This document shows positions 33,480 to 47,244 of a stretch of DNA of 64,000 nucleotides, piece after piece; the stretch's first letter is position 1, and each line of letters starts with the position of its first letter. Origin of the DNA: Monodelphis domestica (taxonomy: Eukaryota; Chordata; Mammalia; Didelphimorphia; Didelphidae); assembly GCF_027887165.1 (NCBI RefSeq), contig NC_077229.1:204563753-204627752 (forward strand), written 5' to 3'. The notes under the pieces are model-generated. The model saw only the letters and a list, made by a program, of their open reading frames with translations. It had not been told where the DNA came from and did no database searches. The position numbers and the translations under genes were made by a program.

Positions 33480-33745
33480 TCTTTTTTTTCAGATTGCATG
33501 ACTGTATAGTTTTCAATAATTATTTTCTAGACATTTTGTGATCCATATTCTTTCCCTCCTTCTCATCCCTCCCCCTTCCCCAAGATGGCAGGCAATATAA
33601 TATGGATTGTACATGTGTTAATCTATAATACATGTTCCCATGTTCATCATATCATGAAAGAAGACACATATTGCTTCCACAAGAGAAAAATTCATGGAGG
33701 AAATAATGTGAAGAATGTATGCTTCACAGACTTCATCAGTTCCTT
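33480..33745 (-). mobile_element. LINE 3'-end fragment
   Basis: Antisense text 'tccctcccccttccccaaga', 'attgtacatgtgttaatcta' and 'catatcatgaaagaagacac'. A related segment lies at 62,950-63,200. Confidence 0.6.
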
Positions 33746-33879
33746 CCCTAACTAACCTTTTTCATCATTTGTCATTAAAGCTAGCTGGTAAAGGAAACTC
33801 ATCAGAATATACGAAAAGCTTACCTTGAAATTGTATAAGCTTCCCTTGGAAATAGCTGAGGAGATAAGGAATGGATCAT

Positions 33880-34080
33880 AGAATCAAATTTCAAACTTGA
33901 AGGAACGTTAGAGACTATAGAATCTAACCCCCTCATTTTACAAATAAGAAAACTGAGGCAAAAAAAAAAAAGATTGAGCAACTTGCTCAGGGGTCACATA
34001 ACTAGTAAGTGTCTGAGGAGGGATTGGAACCTAAATATTCTTCTCTAAGTTAAATGTCCTATTTACTACCCATAATGATG
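33880..34080 (-). mobile_element. MIR-type SINE
   Basis: Antisense 'cattttacaaataagaaaac' and 'aactagtaagtgtctgagga' with an inserted A run. Confidence 0.7.
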
Positions 34081-34187
34081 TCAAATTCAAATAGAAATGG
34101 GGTTACTAAATAGCATATATGGATCCATGAAGGTGTATGTTGACTTAGAAAACTATCAATGTTATCTATTTCATTATATTTTTATTT

Positions 34188-34386
34188 ATAAAACTCTTAC
34201 CTTCTGCCTTAGAACCAATTTTGGTTCTAAGGCAGAAAAGTGGTAAGGGCTAGGCAAAGGGAGTTAAGTGACTTGCCCAGGGTCACACAGCTAGCTAGGA
34301 AGTGTCTGAGGCCAGATTTGAACCTAAGACTTCCCATCTCTAGGCCTGGCTCTCAATCCACTGAGCCACCCAGCTAGCTGCCCCCT
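34188..34386 (-). mobile_element. tRNA-derived SINE with a perfect hairpin
   Basis: Antisense copy with the 3' part condensed so that 17-bp arms (34,202-34,218 and 34,221-34,237) face each other around TT. It ends 'ccacccagctagctgcccc'. Confidence 0.85.
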
Positions 34387-34389
34387 ATT

Positions 34390-36660
34390 TTTATTTATTT
34401 TGTTAAATATTTTCCAGTTACATTTTAATCTGGTTGGATGCAAGCAGTAGTGTTGCAATCACCTGTAGTGTATGACATTTCTGTGCTATAGTATGTTTCT
34501 TCTATGATATGGTTTAAATCACAACCCCTGCAAGAGTATGTGAACCTGGGAGGATTATGAAAAAAAAAATGCTAGATTTTTAATCATGCCCAGATATCCA
34601 TCTTACAAAAGGGTGATGCACATTTGTAGCTTAGAGGAACACTATTAAAGAAATCACCCCCTTCCCAAATGGCAGTATTTTTCATAGATGGAGCACTGAT
34701 TACTGTAATTTCCTGCCAAAAGATGTACTTTTCAGGACAGATCATTTGAGAGACTGTTTCTGAATATTTTTTCTCTCCCTCTTTTTAAAAAATAAACAGA
34801 GTTTATTGTGTATGTAGGTAAATTTTGAGAAAACTGTAAAAGGCACATTTAATGAATATGAACATGCTTTGCAATTTGAGACACTAAACAAATATACAGT
34901 ATTATAATGAACATGTAACATAAGATCAACACAAAAGTGTCTCCAGCTCCAGAATAAAAGGCTGGGGGGAGGGAGGGATTGATCATTCATCCTATTGTAA
35001 TGATAATACTAAAAGAAAGATTCTAGGCCTCCTAAAAGTTAGGAAAAAAATGGTTTCTGCCATTTATGGGGAGTGCTTCTTTATTTTTAAGGATTCTTCA
35101 CAGAGCAAAATGCCTCTATTCATACTGAAAAAAGCTGGGAATATATTCTTACATTTGTTTAGCTTGTAGCTACTGAAAGCACCATCAAAGATAAAGTGTT
35201 TATTTGGGGGTTGTACAATATGGTTATATAGTTTAAATTAGCACTTCAAGCAGGGGAGGAGGATGTTTTTGAAGTGGAGCCCCAAAGGAACAATCTGTCT
35301 TTCTTTATCATTTACTATGGAAAGAGAATTTTTAAAGCTTCAGAATAAATTTGACTTTTTTAGAATGATAGTAGCTACTCAGTAAGTAAAAAATTGCATT
35401 CCTACCTCTATTACCAAAATTATCTGATGTTAGATGCCACTGTAAGAGGGACACAAATTACATGCAGTTGAGATTGTTTCAATTAGATAATTGTATCATT
35501 AGAAATTAAGTTACTTCTAAGAGGATGTTTTTCTTTGCAGCCTAGTATAAGTGAGTGATGCTGCCACAACGGACTGTATATAAATCTAGTACAAACTACT
35601 TGTTTGTGAAGAAATTGAGATCCAGAAAATGTAAGTGACTTTTTCCTAGGTCACATGAGCAGAATGTAGAAAGATGGAATTCAAACTCAGCTGTGACTTT
35701 CTGTTTTATATGGCCTGCAACTGTAGTAAAGTGAAATGACAGAACAAGAACTTTTTCCTCTTTCTAGTTCCACAAATGATCACTGCCATGAGTTCATTCT
35801 TTCTTGGATATACATTTCTTCCTAGTTAAGAATTCTCAGTGAACTTTGCAACTCACTATAATAGTGGCTTAATTTCTTGAGAACCTCTACAACTAATATT
35901 AATGTACATGTGAGCTCTTCAAAAATAAATGTCTTTTGTTTTTACACCTAAATTTCCTAATGCATCCTTTCTTCTAGATTGCCATCCTTATAACTAAGGG
36001 GGGAAAATTCAACAGAGGCAAAAATAAGACTCCCTATTATATTCTCTAAAATCTGGCTACATTAACTTGTTTTTTGTTTGTTTGTTTATTTTTCACAAAT
36101 GATACTCCCCTCTTCCCTCTTCATGCCTTTGCACTGGTTATGCCTCATGCCTGAAATGTTCTCCTTCCTCATCCCTGACTCATGGATTCTTTGGCATTCT
36201 TTTGGTAAAATTCCACTTTCTGCAGGTGATCTTTCAGGGTTCTTCTCCCTCAGCCAGTTAGTTTCATCTGAAATTATCTTCTGTTTACACTGTATATATC
36301 TCATATATATATTTGTAGATTTTTATATAAATGCTTAAAAGTCACATAAAGCTAGAGAATGTTCTAGAAACAGAAGAATTCTCTCTTCAGTGCAGTTGGC
36401 ACATCTGATATTTTTGTACAAACAAGTCAGACAAGAATCATAAAATAAGACTTAAGTAGGCAATTTTTTCACTGTATATTCCCTTCTTTCCCTATACCTT
36501 CTGCCTCACAAATGGCCTATATCTTACTTCAAGTGCTGAGTTCTCTCCTCTCCTACCCCATGCAGTCATTTATGCTTAAAAGTCACATTAAAGTTGATCC
36601 ATTATGTCTCCTAAGAGCATATGCATCTTTATACTTCTAACTGTGGAAAGCAAGGCTAAG
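34390..36660. other. Intergenic, nothing recognised
   Basis: 2.3 kb with no gene or clear repeat. T-rich runs (TTTGTTTGTTTGTTTATT) occur near 36,070. The 86-codon plus frame at 36,078 has no known motif. Confidence 0.4.
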
Positions 36661-36671
36661 GATTTTCCCCC

Positions 36672-36800
36672 CTTCAATGAATAAAGAAAGCATTGATTAA
36701 GGGCTTAATACAAGCAAAACACAGTGCTAAGCTCTAAGAATACAAAGAGAAAAATCAGATAGTCTCTGTTCTCAAGAAGTTTATATTCTAATGGGGAAAA
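36672..36800 (-). mobile_element. MIR/THER-type SINE fragment
   Basis: 'aaacacagtgctaagctcta' and 'ctgttctcaagaagtttata' are typical of this ancient SINE class. Confidence 0.55.
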
Positions 36801-36889
36801 TAACACATATGGAAAATTTTAGCTTCAAGTCATATGGAAAGGTCTCACGGTCCATAGGGTGAAACAGCATATGGCACTACTTCTTTCAT

Positions 36890-37400
36890 TTCTTCTGGTA
36901 GTAGTCTCTCCGTAACCAAGGATGATGATTGTCTTTGTGTGTTTTCATCTATGGTGTATAGATGAGTGTGCACAAAGACACTTGTGCGTGAAGGCTATTC
37001 AAGTGGAAAAGTTGATGCACAGAGACAGTCCCACTCTCTCGGCGTCGAAAGTCTGGGTCCAGTGGCACAAAAAATCGTTACACCTGGAGACTTCCTCAGC
37101 TGCATTGGATGGCCGTGTTGTCTTTTGTGCTTCAACACGCCCTAAGCACTCCACGCTGCTTTGCTGCGTTGCCCTCTCAGCCGTTGAACCTTCTTATTGG
37201 TTTCTTCCGTCTGTTCGGCCAAAGCAGTGTTCACATGCTGGGTGAGCCAAGCCCTGGTTTACCAGGGGTCCAGGAAGACCCGATGGCTACTCTCACAAGG
37301 TTGAGCCGTTGCCCGGGGTGTGGCTGCTGCCACATGCTAGCAGCTACTGGGAGCCACAAGTGAGAGCTGGGTGTCAGGTGGGGGTTGGAGGCTGGAAAGC
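36890..37400. other. Unidentified CpG-rich block
   Basis: About 500 bp with many CpGs (GGCGTCGAAAG near 37,040, AGCCGTTGCCCGGGGTG near 37,303) in a CpG-poor setting. Open frames of 107 and 84 codons overlap on the plus strand but encode no motif I recognise. There is no intron signal and no retroelement motif that I can name. A young multi-copy repeat or a retrocopied transcript are the options. L1 3' sequence begins near 37,410. Confidence 0.4.
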
Positions 37401-37404
37401 TGGT

Positions 37405-37990
37405 TTTTGGCCACCACAAAGAGCACAGCTATGAATGTTTTTGTGCAGGTCTTTTTCCTTATGATTGTCTTTACAGTATTGCTGCCATTGTTTAAATTGT
37501 TTTCCTGACTCTGTTCACTTAACTCTTCTCTAGTACATTTAAGTTTCCCCAGATTTCTCTGAAATCATCCCCTTCATCTCTTCAACAGGGTAATATTATG
37601 TCATATTTGCATACTATAACTTATCCAGCCATTCTCCAATTGATGGGTAACCCCTCAGATTCCAATTTTTGCCATGTCAGAAAAAAAATTACAAATAATT
37701 TTCTACATCCTAAATCAAAAGTTGTTTTGCTTAAAACTAATCCCTCCACAAAGTACAAATTGAAAAAATTTGTCAAAAAATGTCAAAAAATGACAATACA
37801 TAGTCATTTAAAAAAAATTTTAAACATTATTTTATTTGGTCATTTTCAAACATTATTCATTAGAAACAAAGATCATTTTCTTTTCCTCCCCCCTCCACCC
37901 TTCCCATTGGTGATGCTTGATTCCTCTGGGTATCACATGTGTCCTCGTTCCGAGCTCATTTCCATGTTACTGGTTTTTGCATTAGGGCAG
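37405..37990 (-). mobile_element. L1 3' fragments
   Basis: Antisense 'gccaccacaaagagcacagc', 'ccattctccaattgatgggt' (ORF2/3' UTR junction), then a second 3'-end piece 'tttggtcattttcaaacat'. The 164-codon frame at 37,598 is a by-product. Confidence 0.6.
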
Positions 37991-38510
37991 TGGTTCTTAA
38001 CCTTTCTAATGCCATGGCTCCTCAGTACAATCCCTCATGTTGCAGTGACCCCAAACCAAAAAATTATTTTGGTGGCTACTTCAAAACTGTAATTTTGCTA
38101 CAGTTATGATTTGGAATGTAAATACCTGATAGGCATTATGTATTCTCATTGCTACAAATCAAACATAATTTAAACAGTGATCAATCACAAAAACAATATT
38201 TAATTATATGTTGAGAAATATTAATCCAGCAGAAGGCAGCCTGAGCGCTGGGGCAGGAGGTAAGTCCTGCCTGGGGAGGGGGTCTGCAGATGTTGCCTTC
38301 TTCCTGTTGTCTCCCTCCAGCTCACTTTGCTGGGGTTACTTGGCTCCGTTATCTGCTCCAGGAGTTATCCGCTCCAGGATTCGTTCTTAACCCCTCCGGA
38401 GCCAGCGCCCAGGTGCTCTCTCTGGGTCTCTATTTGAGTCTGGTCTCCAGGCAACAGGGTAAATCCATCGCCCCTCATAGGGGGAGGGCTGCTGATAGGT
38501 AACTAATATT
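37986..38510 (+). mobile_element. hAT element related to SPIN/OposCharlie, partial
   Basis: Starts CAGTGGTTCTTAACCTTTC and continues 'ggctacttcaaaactgtaat' and 'gctacagttatgatttgga', a layout seen in SPIN-derived and URR1-like hAT repeats. The GC-rich segment 38,220-38,500 that follows may be internal sequence of the same element. No matching right end was found. Confidence 0.6.
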
Positions 38511-38559
38511 TCATTTCTTACACTGATAAAAACATGACAGCTTCTAATATTGAACCATT

Positions 38560-39320
38560 TTAGTGCCAAGGATGATGGTGACAAGAATTTTCTTTTCTAG
38601 GTCTTTAATAGAGGTGGCTTTACCATTAGCAAGTATCACCTGCAATGAGGATGTTAGAAGCCTTCCCAATAAGATCAGGAATGAAGCAAGGATGCCCATT
38701 TTCACTACTATTATTTAAGATTGTACTAGAAATGCCAACAATAGCAATAAGAGAAGAAAAAGAAATTCAAGGAATTAAAGTAGGCAATAAAGAAACTAAA
38801 CTATCACTCTTTGCAGATAATATGATGATATACTTATCCTATAAAGAGAATCCCATAAAATCAACTTAAAAACTAGTTGAAATAATTAATAACTTAGCAA
38901 AGTTACAGGATACAAAATAAAGTCACGTAAATCATCAGCATTTCTATATATTTCCAACAAAACTCAGCAGCAAGAGTTAGAAAGAGAAACTCCATTTAAA
39001 ATCACCGTAGATAACATAAAATATTTGAAAATCTATTTGCCAAGACAAATTCAGGAATTATATGAACACAATTATAAAAAACTTTTCATACAAATAAAGA
39101 TTTAAATAATTGGAAAAACATTCATTGCTCATGGGTAGGCTGAGCTAATATAAAGTGATAATGCTACCTAAATTAATTTACTTATTCAGTGCCAAACCTA
39201 TTAAGCTACCAAAAAACTATTTTATAGAACTAGAAAAAAATAACAAAATTCATCTGGAAAAACAAAAGATCAAGAATATCAAGGGAACTAAAGAAAATGT
39301 GAAGCAAAATAGATGTGGTT
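38560..39320 (+). pseudogene. L1 ORF2 reverse-transcriptase fragment, degraded
   Basis: Reads [18 protein letters not shown], then [12 protein letters not shown], where the catalytic FADD is changed to FADN, then broken frames to VIMLPKLIYLFSAKPIKLPK (39,150) and ends near KGT (39,290). It corresponds to the 48.3-48.8 kb region of the other L1, with many stops. Confidence 0.85.
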
Positions 39321-39384
39321 GTAGCACTTGCCAGAACAGTTGTCAGTGTACATATCCACAAGTGTTAATTCTCAGGATGATGGC

Positions 39385-39965
39385 TGAGACTACTGGGCTA
39401 GAAGTGCCACTATTTCAAAAGTCTTTGAGTTCAGGGTCCTGAACTGTCTCCATAAAGATCTGAGGGGAGATGGTGGTCAAAGAGGTGATGGCATGACCTG
39501 CTTAGCACATGCTTCTTCCTAACTCTCCCTCATGGTACCTGCTTTAGCAAAGGTGGTTTGTCTGTCCTCTGAGAGGCTCTTAGTAAGGATGACTAATATC
39601 TTACAGGTGCTGCTTCCTTAAATGATGTCTGTTAGGGGTAGGTGCAGGACCAGTGGGCTGGAAGATACTGCCACTCTCAGAGCTCTTGTGCCTATATGCC
39701 TGTTGGTGGCAGTCGTTAAGCAATTATTGCTGGGTGGTGATGAGGAAGGTACACTCTTTCTCCACCATGGTTTCTCTACTCAATGCTGGCTGCAGTGACT
39801 GGGTTGGAAGAAGGTCTGGTGGTTTGGGGGGGAACTTCTACTTCTGAGGCTTATGAGTTCAGGATCTTGGGCTGTCTCCATAAAGAGACAAGGGGAGAAG
39901 ATAGTCACAGTGATGGTAATTTTTATGGTCTGGCACAAGGCAACTCCCATCTCCCCCTCAGGGAG
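39385..39965. repeat. Diverged local duplication
   Basis: Copies of 'gagttcagg(g/a)tc(c/t)tg', 'ctgtctccataaaga' and 'aggggaga' occur at 39,428-39,475 and 39,854-39,900. 'tgggctagaag', 'tgggctggaag' and 'tgggttggaag' recur at 39,396, 39,654 and 39,800. This suggests two or three old repeat units. No gene seen. Confidence 0.55.
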
Positions 39966-40639
39966 GTATTAAAAAATAACTTTTGACATCAGCCTCTTGA
40001 TGGTAAAAGAATATTTTCAATCGGGTGAGCTGTCATGTCAACATTTTAAGTTGTTTTTTAAACCAACTGGCCTATCACCAGCTATTGTTGCAATCTGATA
40101 ACATTCATGTTTATATGACAGGAATATACCACGATATTTCTGAAGAGTTTGACATCCTTTTTTTTTTCTGGTGACCTTAAAAAGACCATTTGAGTAACCT
40201 TTGTAGTAGAGGCAGGTCTCCAGCCCTGGTTCCTGCATCTTGGTTTACAAGACTCTATGATTCTACTACACCTTCAGGTTCTAATTCTTCCCCTATTTCT
40301 TGCCCAATAAACTCAAACAGTTTGAAGGAAAATAAAATTATTTCCTAGTCAATCTTGAAGAACAAACTGCTCAAAGCAAACACATTATGGATGTCCTTAG
40401 GTTATTGTAGTGACCCTGTATCTTAGAACAAGTAAAATGGCCAGTTAGACTTCAATAATAGCCTAAATTATGTGTAAACACTCTCCTTTATGCAAGCAAA
40501 TATACACCAGCAGGAAGCTGATGTGGTGTTCCGCTTTTATTCCTGTTCTACCCCAAGACCTCAGTCAGCCCTCCTCAATCCTTTTAAGTTAGAAGAATGG
40601 TTAAACATACTAAACTAGTGATAATGCTCTTTTTTTTTA

Positions 40640-40862
40640 AAGTATAGTAAGAGTTTTAAAAAAACAAAACAAAGAATAACTCATATCTTCCATCTAGAAT
40701 TAATTATATTGGTTCTAAGGCAGAAAAGTGCTAAGACTAGACATGGGGCTAAAATGACTAGCCTAGGCCACCCAGCTATTAAGTGTCTGAGGCCACATTT
40801 GAACCCAGGAACTCCCATCTCCAGGTTTGACTCTCTCCACTAAGACACCCACCTACCCTATG
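40640..40862 (-). mobile_element. tRNA-derived SINE
   Basis: Antisense copy, diverged: 'ttggttctaaggcagaaaag', 'tgaacccaggaactcccatc'. Confidence 0.8.
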
Positions 40863-41043
40863 AGTTACTGTTAATGGCAAGTTGAACTGCTTTCTTTCCA
40901 CAAAACAGTATAGTGCTCAGTAAATGGGTTATTTAACTTGAGGACAATTAATCCAAATGCTAGCAGAAGCCAGTGGTTACAATGGCTAATCAGCTCAGGT
41001 ATACCTCCTACAAGTAAAATATATTATTGAAATATACCTATGT

Positions 41044-41160
41044 TCCTAGCTGTGTGACCCTGGGCAAGTCACTTGACCCCCATTGCCTAGCCCTTACCAC
41101 TCTTCTGCCTTGGAGCCAATACACAGTATTGACTCCAAGATGGAAGGTAAGGGTTTAAAA

Positions 41161-41224
<64 letters not shown>
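41044..41224 (+). mobile_element. SINE 3' half with (AT)n tail
   Basis: Starts inside the SINE (AGCTGTGTGACCCTGGGCAA). The A tail passes into about 27 AT/TA dinucleotides (41,169-41,223). Confidence 0.85.
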
Positions 41225-41226
<2 letters not shown>

Positions 41227-41429
41227 ATGTTACCAATTCATTTATGCTACAATCATTATGTGTCCCACATAATGGGGGATTGGCAAGGTAGAAAGCTAGT
41301 TGGTCTGTATAATATGGGATGGAAGTAGAGAAGGACAAACTATATAAATTCCCAGACTCTTAACCCCAAAATTGTTCTCTATAGCTCATAGGCAGTTGTT
41401 TTGACCTCAAGTTATATTTAAAAACCTAA

Positions 41430-42085
41430 AACTCCAAAGAGATAAGGAAAAAGACCTGTACAAGAATATTCATAGCTACGCTCTTTGTGGTGGCAAAAGA
41501 CTGGAAAATGAGGGGATGCCCTTCAATTGGAGAATGGCTGGACAAATTGTGGTATATGTTGGTGATGGAATCCTAATGTGCTCAAAAGGAATAATAAACT
41601 AGAGGAATTCCATGGAGACTGGAACAACCTCCAGGAAGTGATGCAGAGTGAAAGGAGCAGAACCAGGAGAACATTGTACACAGACACTGATACACTGTGG
41701 TACAATCGGACGCAATGCACTTCTCCATTAGTGTCAATGCAATGTCCCTGAACAATCTGCAGGGATCTAGGAGAAAAACCACTCTCCACATCCAGAGGAA
41801 ACACTGTGGGAGTAAAAACACCGAAGAAAAACAACTGCTTGAATACATGGGTCGAAGGGATATGCTTGGGGATGTAGACTCTAAATGAATATCCTAGTGT
41901 AAACAACATGGAAGTAGGTTCTGATCAAGGACACAAGTAATACCCAATGAAATTGCATACCGGCTGCAGGAAGTGGGAGGAGGGGAGGGAGGGAAATAAT
42001 GTGATTATTGTAACCAAGGAATGTTCTAAATTGACTAAATTTATTCAAATGAAAAAAACAACAACAACAAAAAAAAAACAAAACC
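41430..42085 (+). mobile_element. L1 3' end
   Basis: Sense ORF2 C-terminus remnant ('gtggtggcaaaagactggaa', 'ttggagaatggctggacaaa'), 3' UTR ('gaggggagggagggaaataa') and tail AAAAAAACAACAACAACAAA. It is 5'-truncated and of a different subfamily from the 17.8-19.75 kb copy. Confidence 0.85.
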
Positions 42086-42324
42086 TAAAGCCTCCACTGA
42101 ATAGTCACATACCCTCAAGGGCACAATAGAGAATTTTTAGATGTCACCCAGAAATGGGCTCCAGGCTTCTCCATTTCTAAACTGAAACCAGTCAGTCTTT
42201 TAAGAAGTAAAGCTGTATTCTTGCTTTCATGGAAAGGAAAAGAAAAGCACACTTTAAATGTTGCCTCAGGTATACCACCCAGTATCTTAAATGATGAGTA
42301 AAATGCATTTACTGGTTAAGTATC

Positions 42325-42330
42325 TTTATT
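42325..42330 (-). terminator. Candidate C6orf52 polyadenylation signal
   Basis: AATAAA on the minus strand, about 170 nt past the C6orf52 stop codon. Confidence 0.4.
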
Positions 42331-42499
42331 TTCTTGAAGGTTAATTCTTCATTATCTTACTGTTCTCCAGTCATCCAAAAATTATGTTCAAACAAATGTC
42401 TGTGGAATAAAACAAAATGTGACTTCTGACCCACACTAAAAAGTACCAAATATAGACATTGGATAGCACCTTATTGGGAATTTTTTTGTATTCGCAAAA

Positions 42500-45355
<2,856 letters not shown>

Positions 45356-45391
45356 TGATACTGGAATTCTGACTTTAAGTAATAGTCCGTC

Positions 45392-45880
45392 AAGCTTCAA
45401 AGTTGCTCCTTTGATCAAACTTTCTGAGCTTTCTCAAGAAATACTGCAATGCTGCCTTGGCAAGCACCAAATACACCTGCTTTAGCATTAGTAGACAATT
45501 GAATGCAGCTGTTTGACCCTGATTAACTGCAAAATCCTCACCACACACAACTTTCTTACAGTAACTGGCAAATAACTTCACATCATGGTATAAGTAAGAA
45601 TTTAAGTTCAATTCTATTATTTGATGTATTTCTCCCTTCACATCTCCTGATAGGAAATTAAACATGAAATAATTGTACCTCTGGGGTATTTGCTTGTGTG
45701 GGGTTCTGCTTAGTTTTTTCTTTTGGTAATCATTGTCATCAAACAGCTGTAATGTTTGGCAAATGAAGGCAATGTGTAATTGATGAGTACAAAATTTTCC
45801 TAGCCATATCTTGCAGAAAATGGTGGAGGAGTAAAAAGAATCAGCAGCTTTGGTGTTACTGATAATAGGTCTAACAGTTG
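45392..45880 (-). other. Open minus-strand frame of unknown nature
   Basis: About 163 codons without a stop, just upstream of C6orf52 coding exon 1. It reads PIISNTKAADSFYSSTIF near its start and EDFAVNQGQTAAFNCLLMLK near its end, closing at SNFEA. I recognise no domain. It starts inside the decayed exon copy and has no evident acceptor. A chance open frame is possible at this length in 64 kb; an unrecognised retrocopy is the alternative. Confidence 0.25.
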
Positions 45881-45912
45881 TTACAACTCAGATTTAAGAG
45901 AGAAGGGAGAAA
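45828..45912 (-). pseudogene. Decayed duplicate of C6orf52 coding exon 2 start
   Basis: Minus-strand text TTCTCTCTTAAATCTGAGTT and ACCTATTATCAGTAACACC matches the acceptor and start of exon 2 (TTCTCTGTTAAGGATGAAGA; ACCTATTATCAACAGCACC) with about 70% similarity by eye over some 75 bp. The acceptor AG is lost and an in-frame stop follows GAGTTG. Confidence 0.45.
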
Positions 45913-45937
45913 GAAAACAAGATCATGCGAGGATAAA

Positions 45938-46088
45938 GGGTAGTGCCATACAATGGAAAGAATGCTCTCTGTAGGGCCAGGGGTTCTGGACTTCTATACC
46001 AACCCTGTTTCTTAATGATCTGCTTCCTTGGATCAGACATTTAATCTCTCTGGACTTCAGGTCTTTGATCCATAAAATAAGGTGTTAA
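45938..46088 (+). mobile_element. MIR-type SINE
   Basis: 'ccatacaatggaaagaatgc', 'tctctggacttcaggtcttt', 'cataaaataaggtg'. Confidence 0.6.
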
Positions 46089-46099
46089 TTTACCAATTT

Positions 46100-46940
46100 C
46101 CAGTCAAAAGGAGTTAGCCTATCAATTAACAAGCCTACCATATCCTATAATCCACAAGAAGAATTAACTCTATGAAGCAAATAATTTTTAAATAAGAATC
46201 CATACAATGTTTCAATAATGAAAAAGCAACTACAAATATCATTTGGCTATCAACAGTGACAGAGGTGGAGGGCTCCCTAATTGTCTGCCAGGACAAAGAA
46301 ATTATTTTTAACAAAATAATGTTTATAATGTTTAATACATATAATATTCATTATATTGAAATGTAAATAACAAACGTAATCAGCTCAGAGTTTAGGTCCT
46401 TCCTGAACTCTGAAGGGAAATACTACAGACTTATTTTAAATTGCATTTCTAAGAATTAAAAGTAATACTTTTTAGAATTATCTTTCAGAAATTGAAGTGG
46501 TGATTTTTATTTTTATGACTGTCCTCTTTGGAAATCAAGGAGAATCTGATACATACATACATTTGTAGCAGTGACAATCCAGAGAAAATAATGACCTTTA
46601 TGAGCCCTTTGCAAAAAGCGACTGCATTTCAAAGTATTATTTTATTATCATTATACTCTCTAAGCAGCATTTACTCTTGCCTTAATATGATTATGAAAAC
46701 AGAAATCAGGTCATATTACCAAAGAGTAAAGCAACAAAGTAAAAGAATCAGAGATCAAATCACCAGCCAGTAAGTGTGGTGAAAGTAGAAAGTGCTGTGG
46801 ATGTAGATTCAGAAGCTCTGGTACAAATTCTACATGATAGAGGCTCCCTTAGTATGAATATGTCTAAAGCTTGCTTTCCTCCTATGTAAAAGTGGGCACA
46901 GCGTTTCCAGTGTAACCTCATGGAACAATTGTGAGAAAAA
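46100..46940. other. C6orf52 intron, nothing recognised
   Basis: AT-rich; no exon or nameable repeat. Confidence 0.4.
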
Positions 46941-46947
46941 TAACATC

Positions 46948-47152
46948 GTCGAGGGGCAGTTAGGTGGTTCAATTGATAGAGAGTTGGGCCTGGAGTCAGG
47001 AGGACCTGGGTTCAAATTTAACCGCAGACAATTCTTAGCTGTGTGACACTAGGTGAGTCATTTAACCCCCATTGTCTAGTCCTTACCATTCATCTGCCTT
47101 GGTACCAATACATAATATTGATTCTAAAATGGAAGTTAAGGTGTTTTACAAA
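46948..47152 (+). mobile_element. tRNA-derived SINE
   Basis: Sense GAGGGGCAGTTAGGTGGTTC to TTAAGGTGTTTTACAAAAAA. Confidence 0.85.
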
Positions 47153-47244
47153 AAATAACATTGTCAGTCTCAAAGTGCAGTAAAACATGTGTATGATTAT
47201 AATTTTATGGTCAAAATTACACCAACCTATGTCCCAGGTTCTTT

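Noticed and set aside
37598..38092. A 164-codon plus-strand frame
   Set aside because: Composed of L1 3' fragments in antisense and the start of a hAT element.
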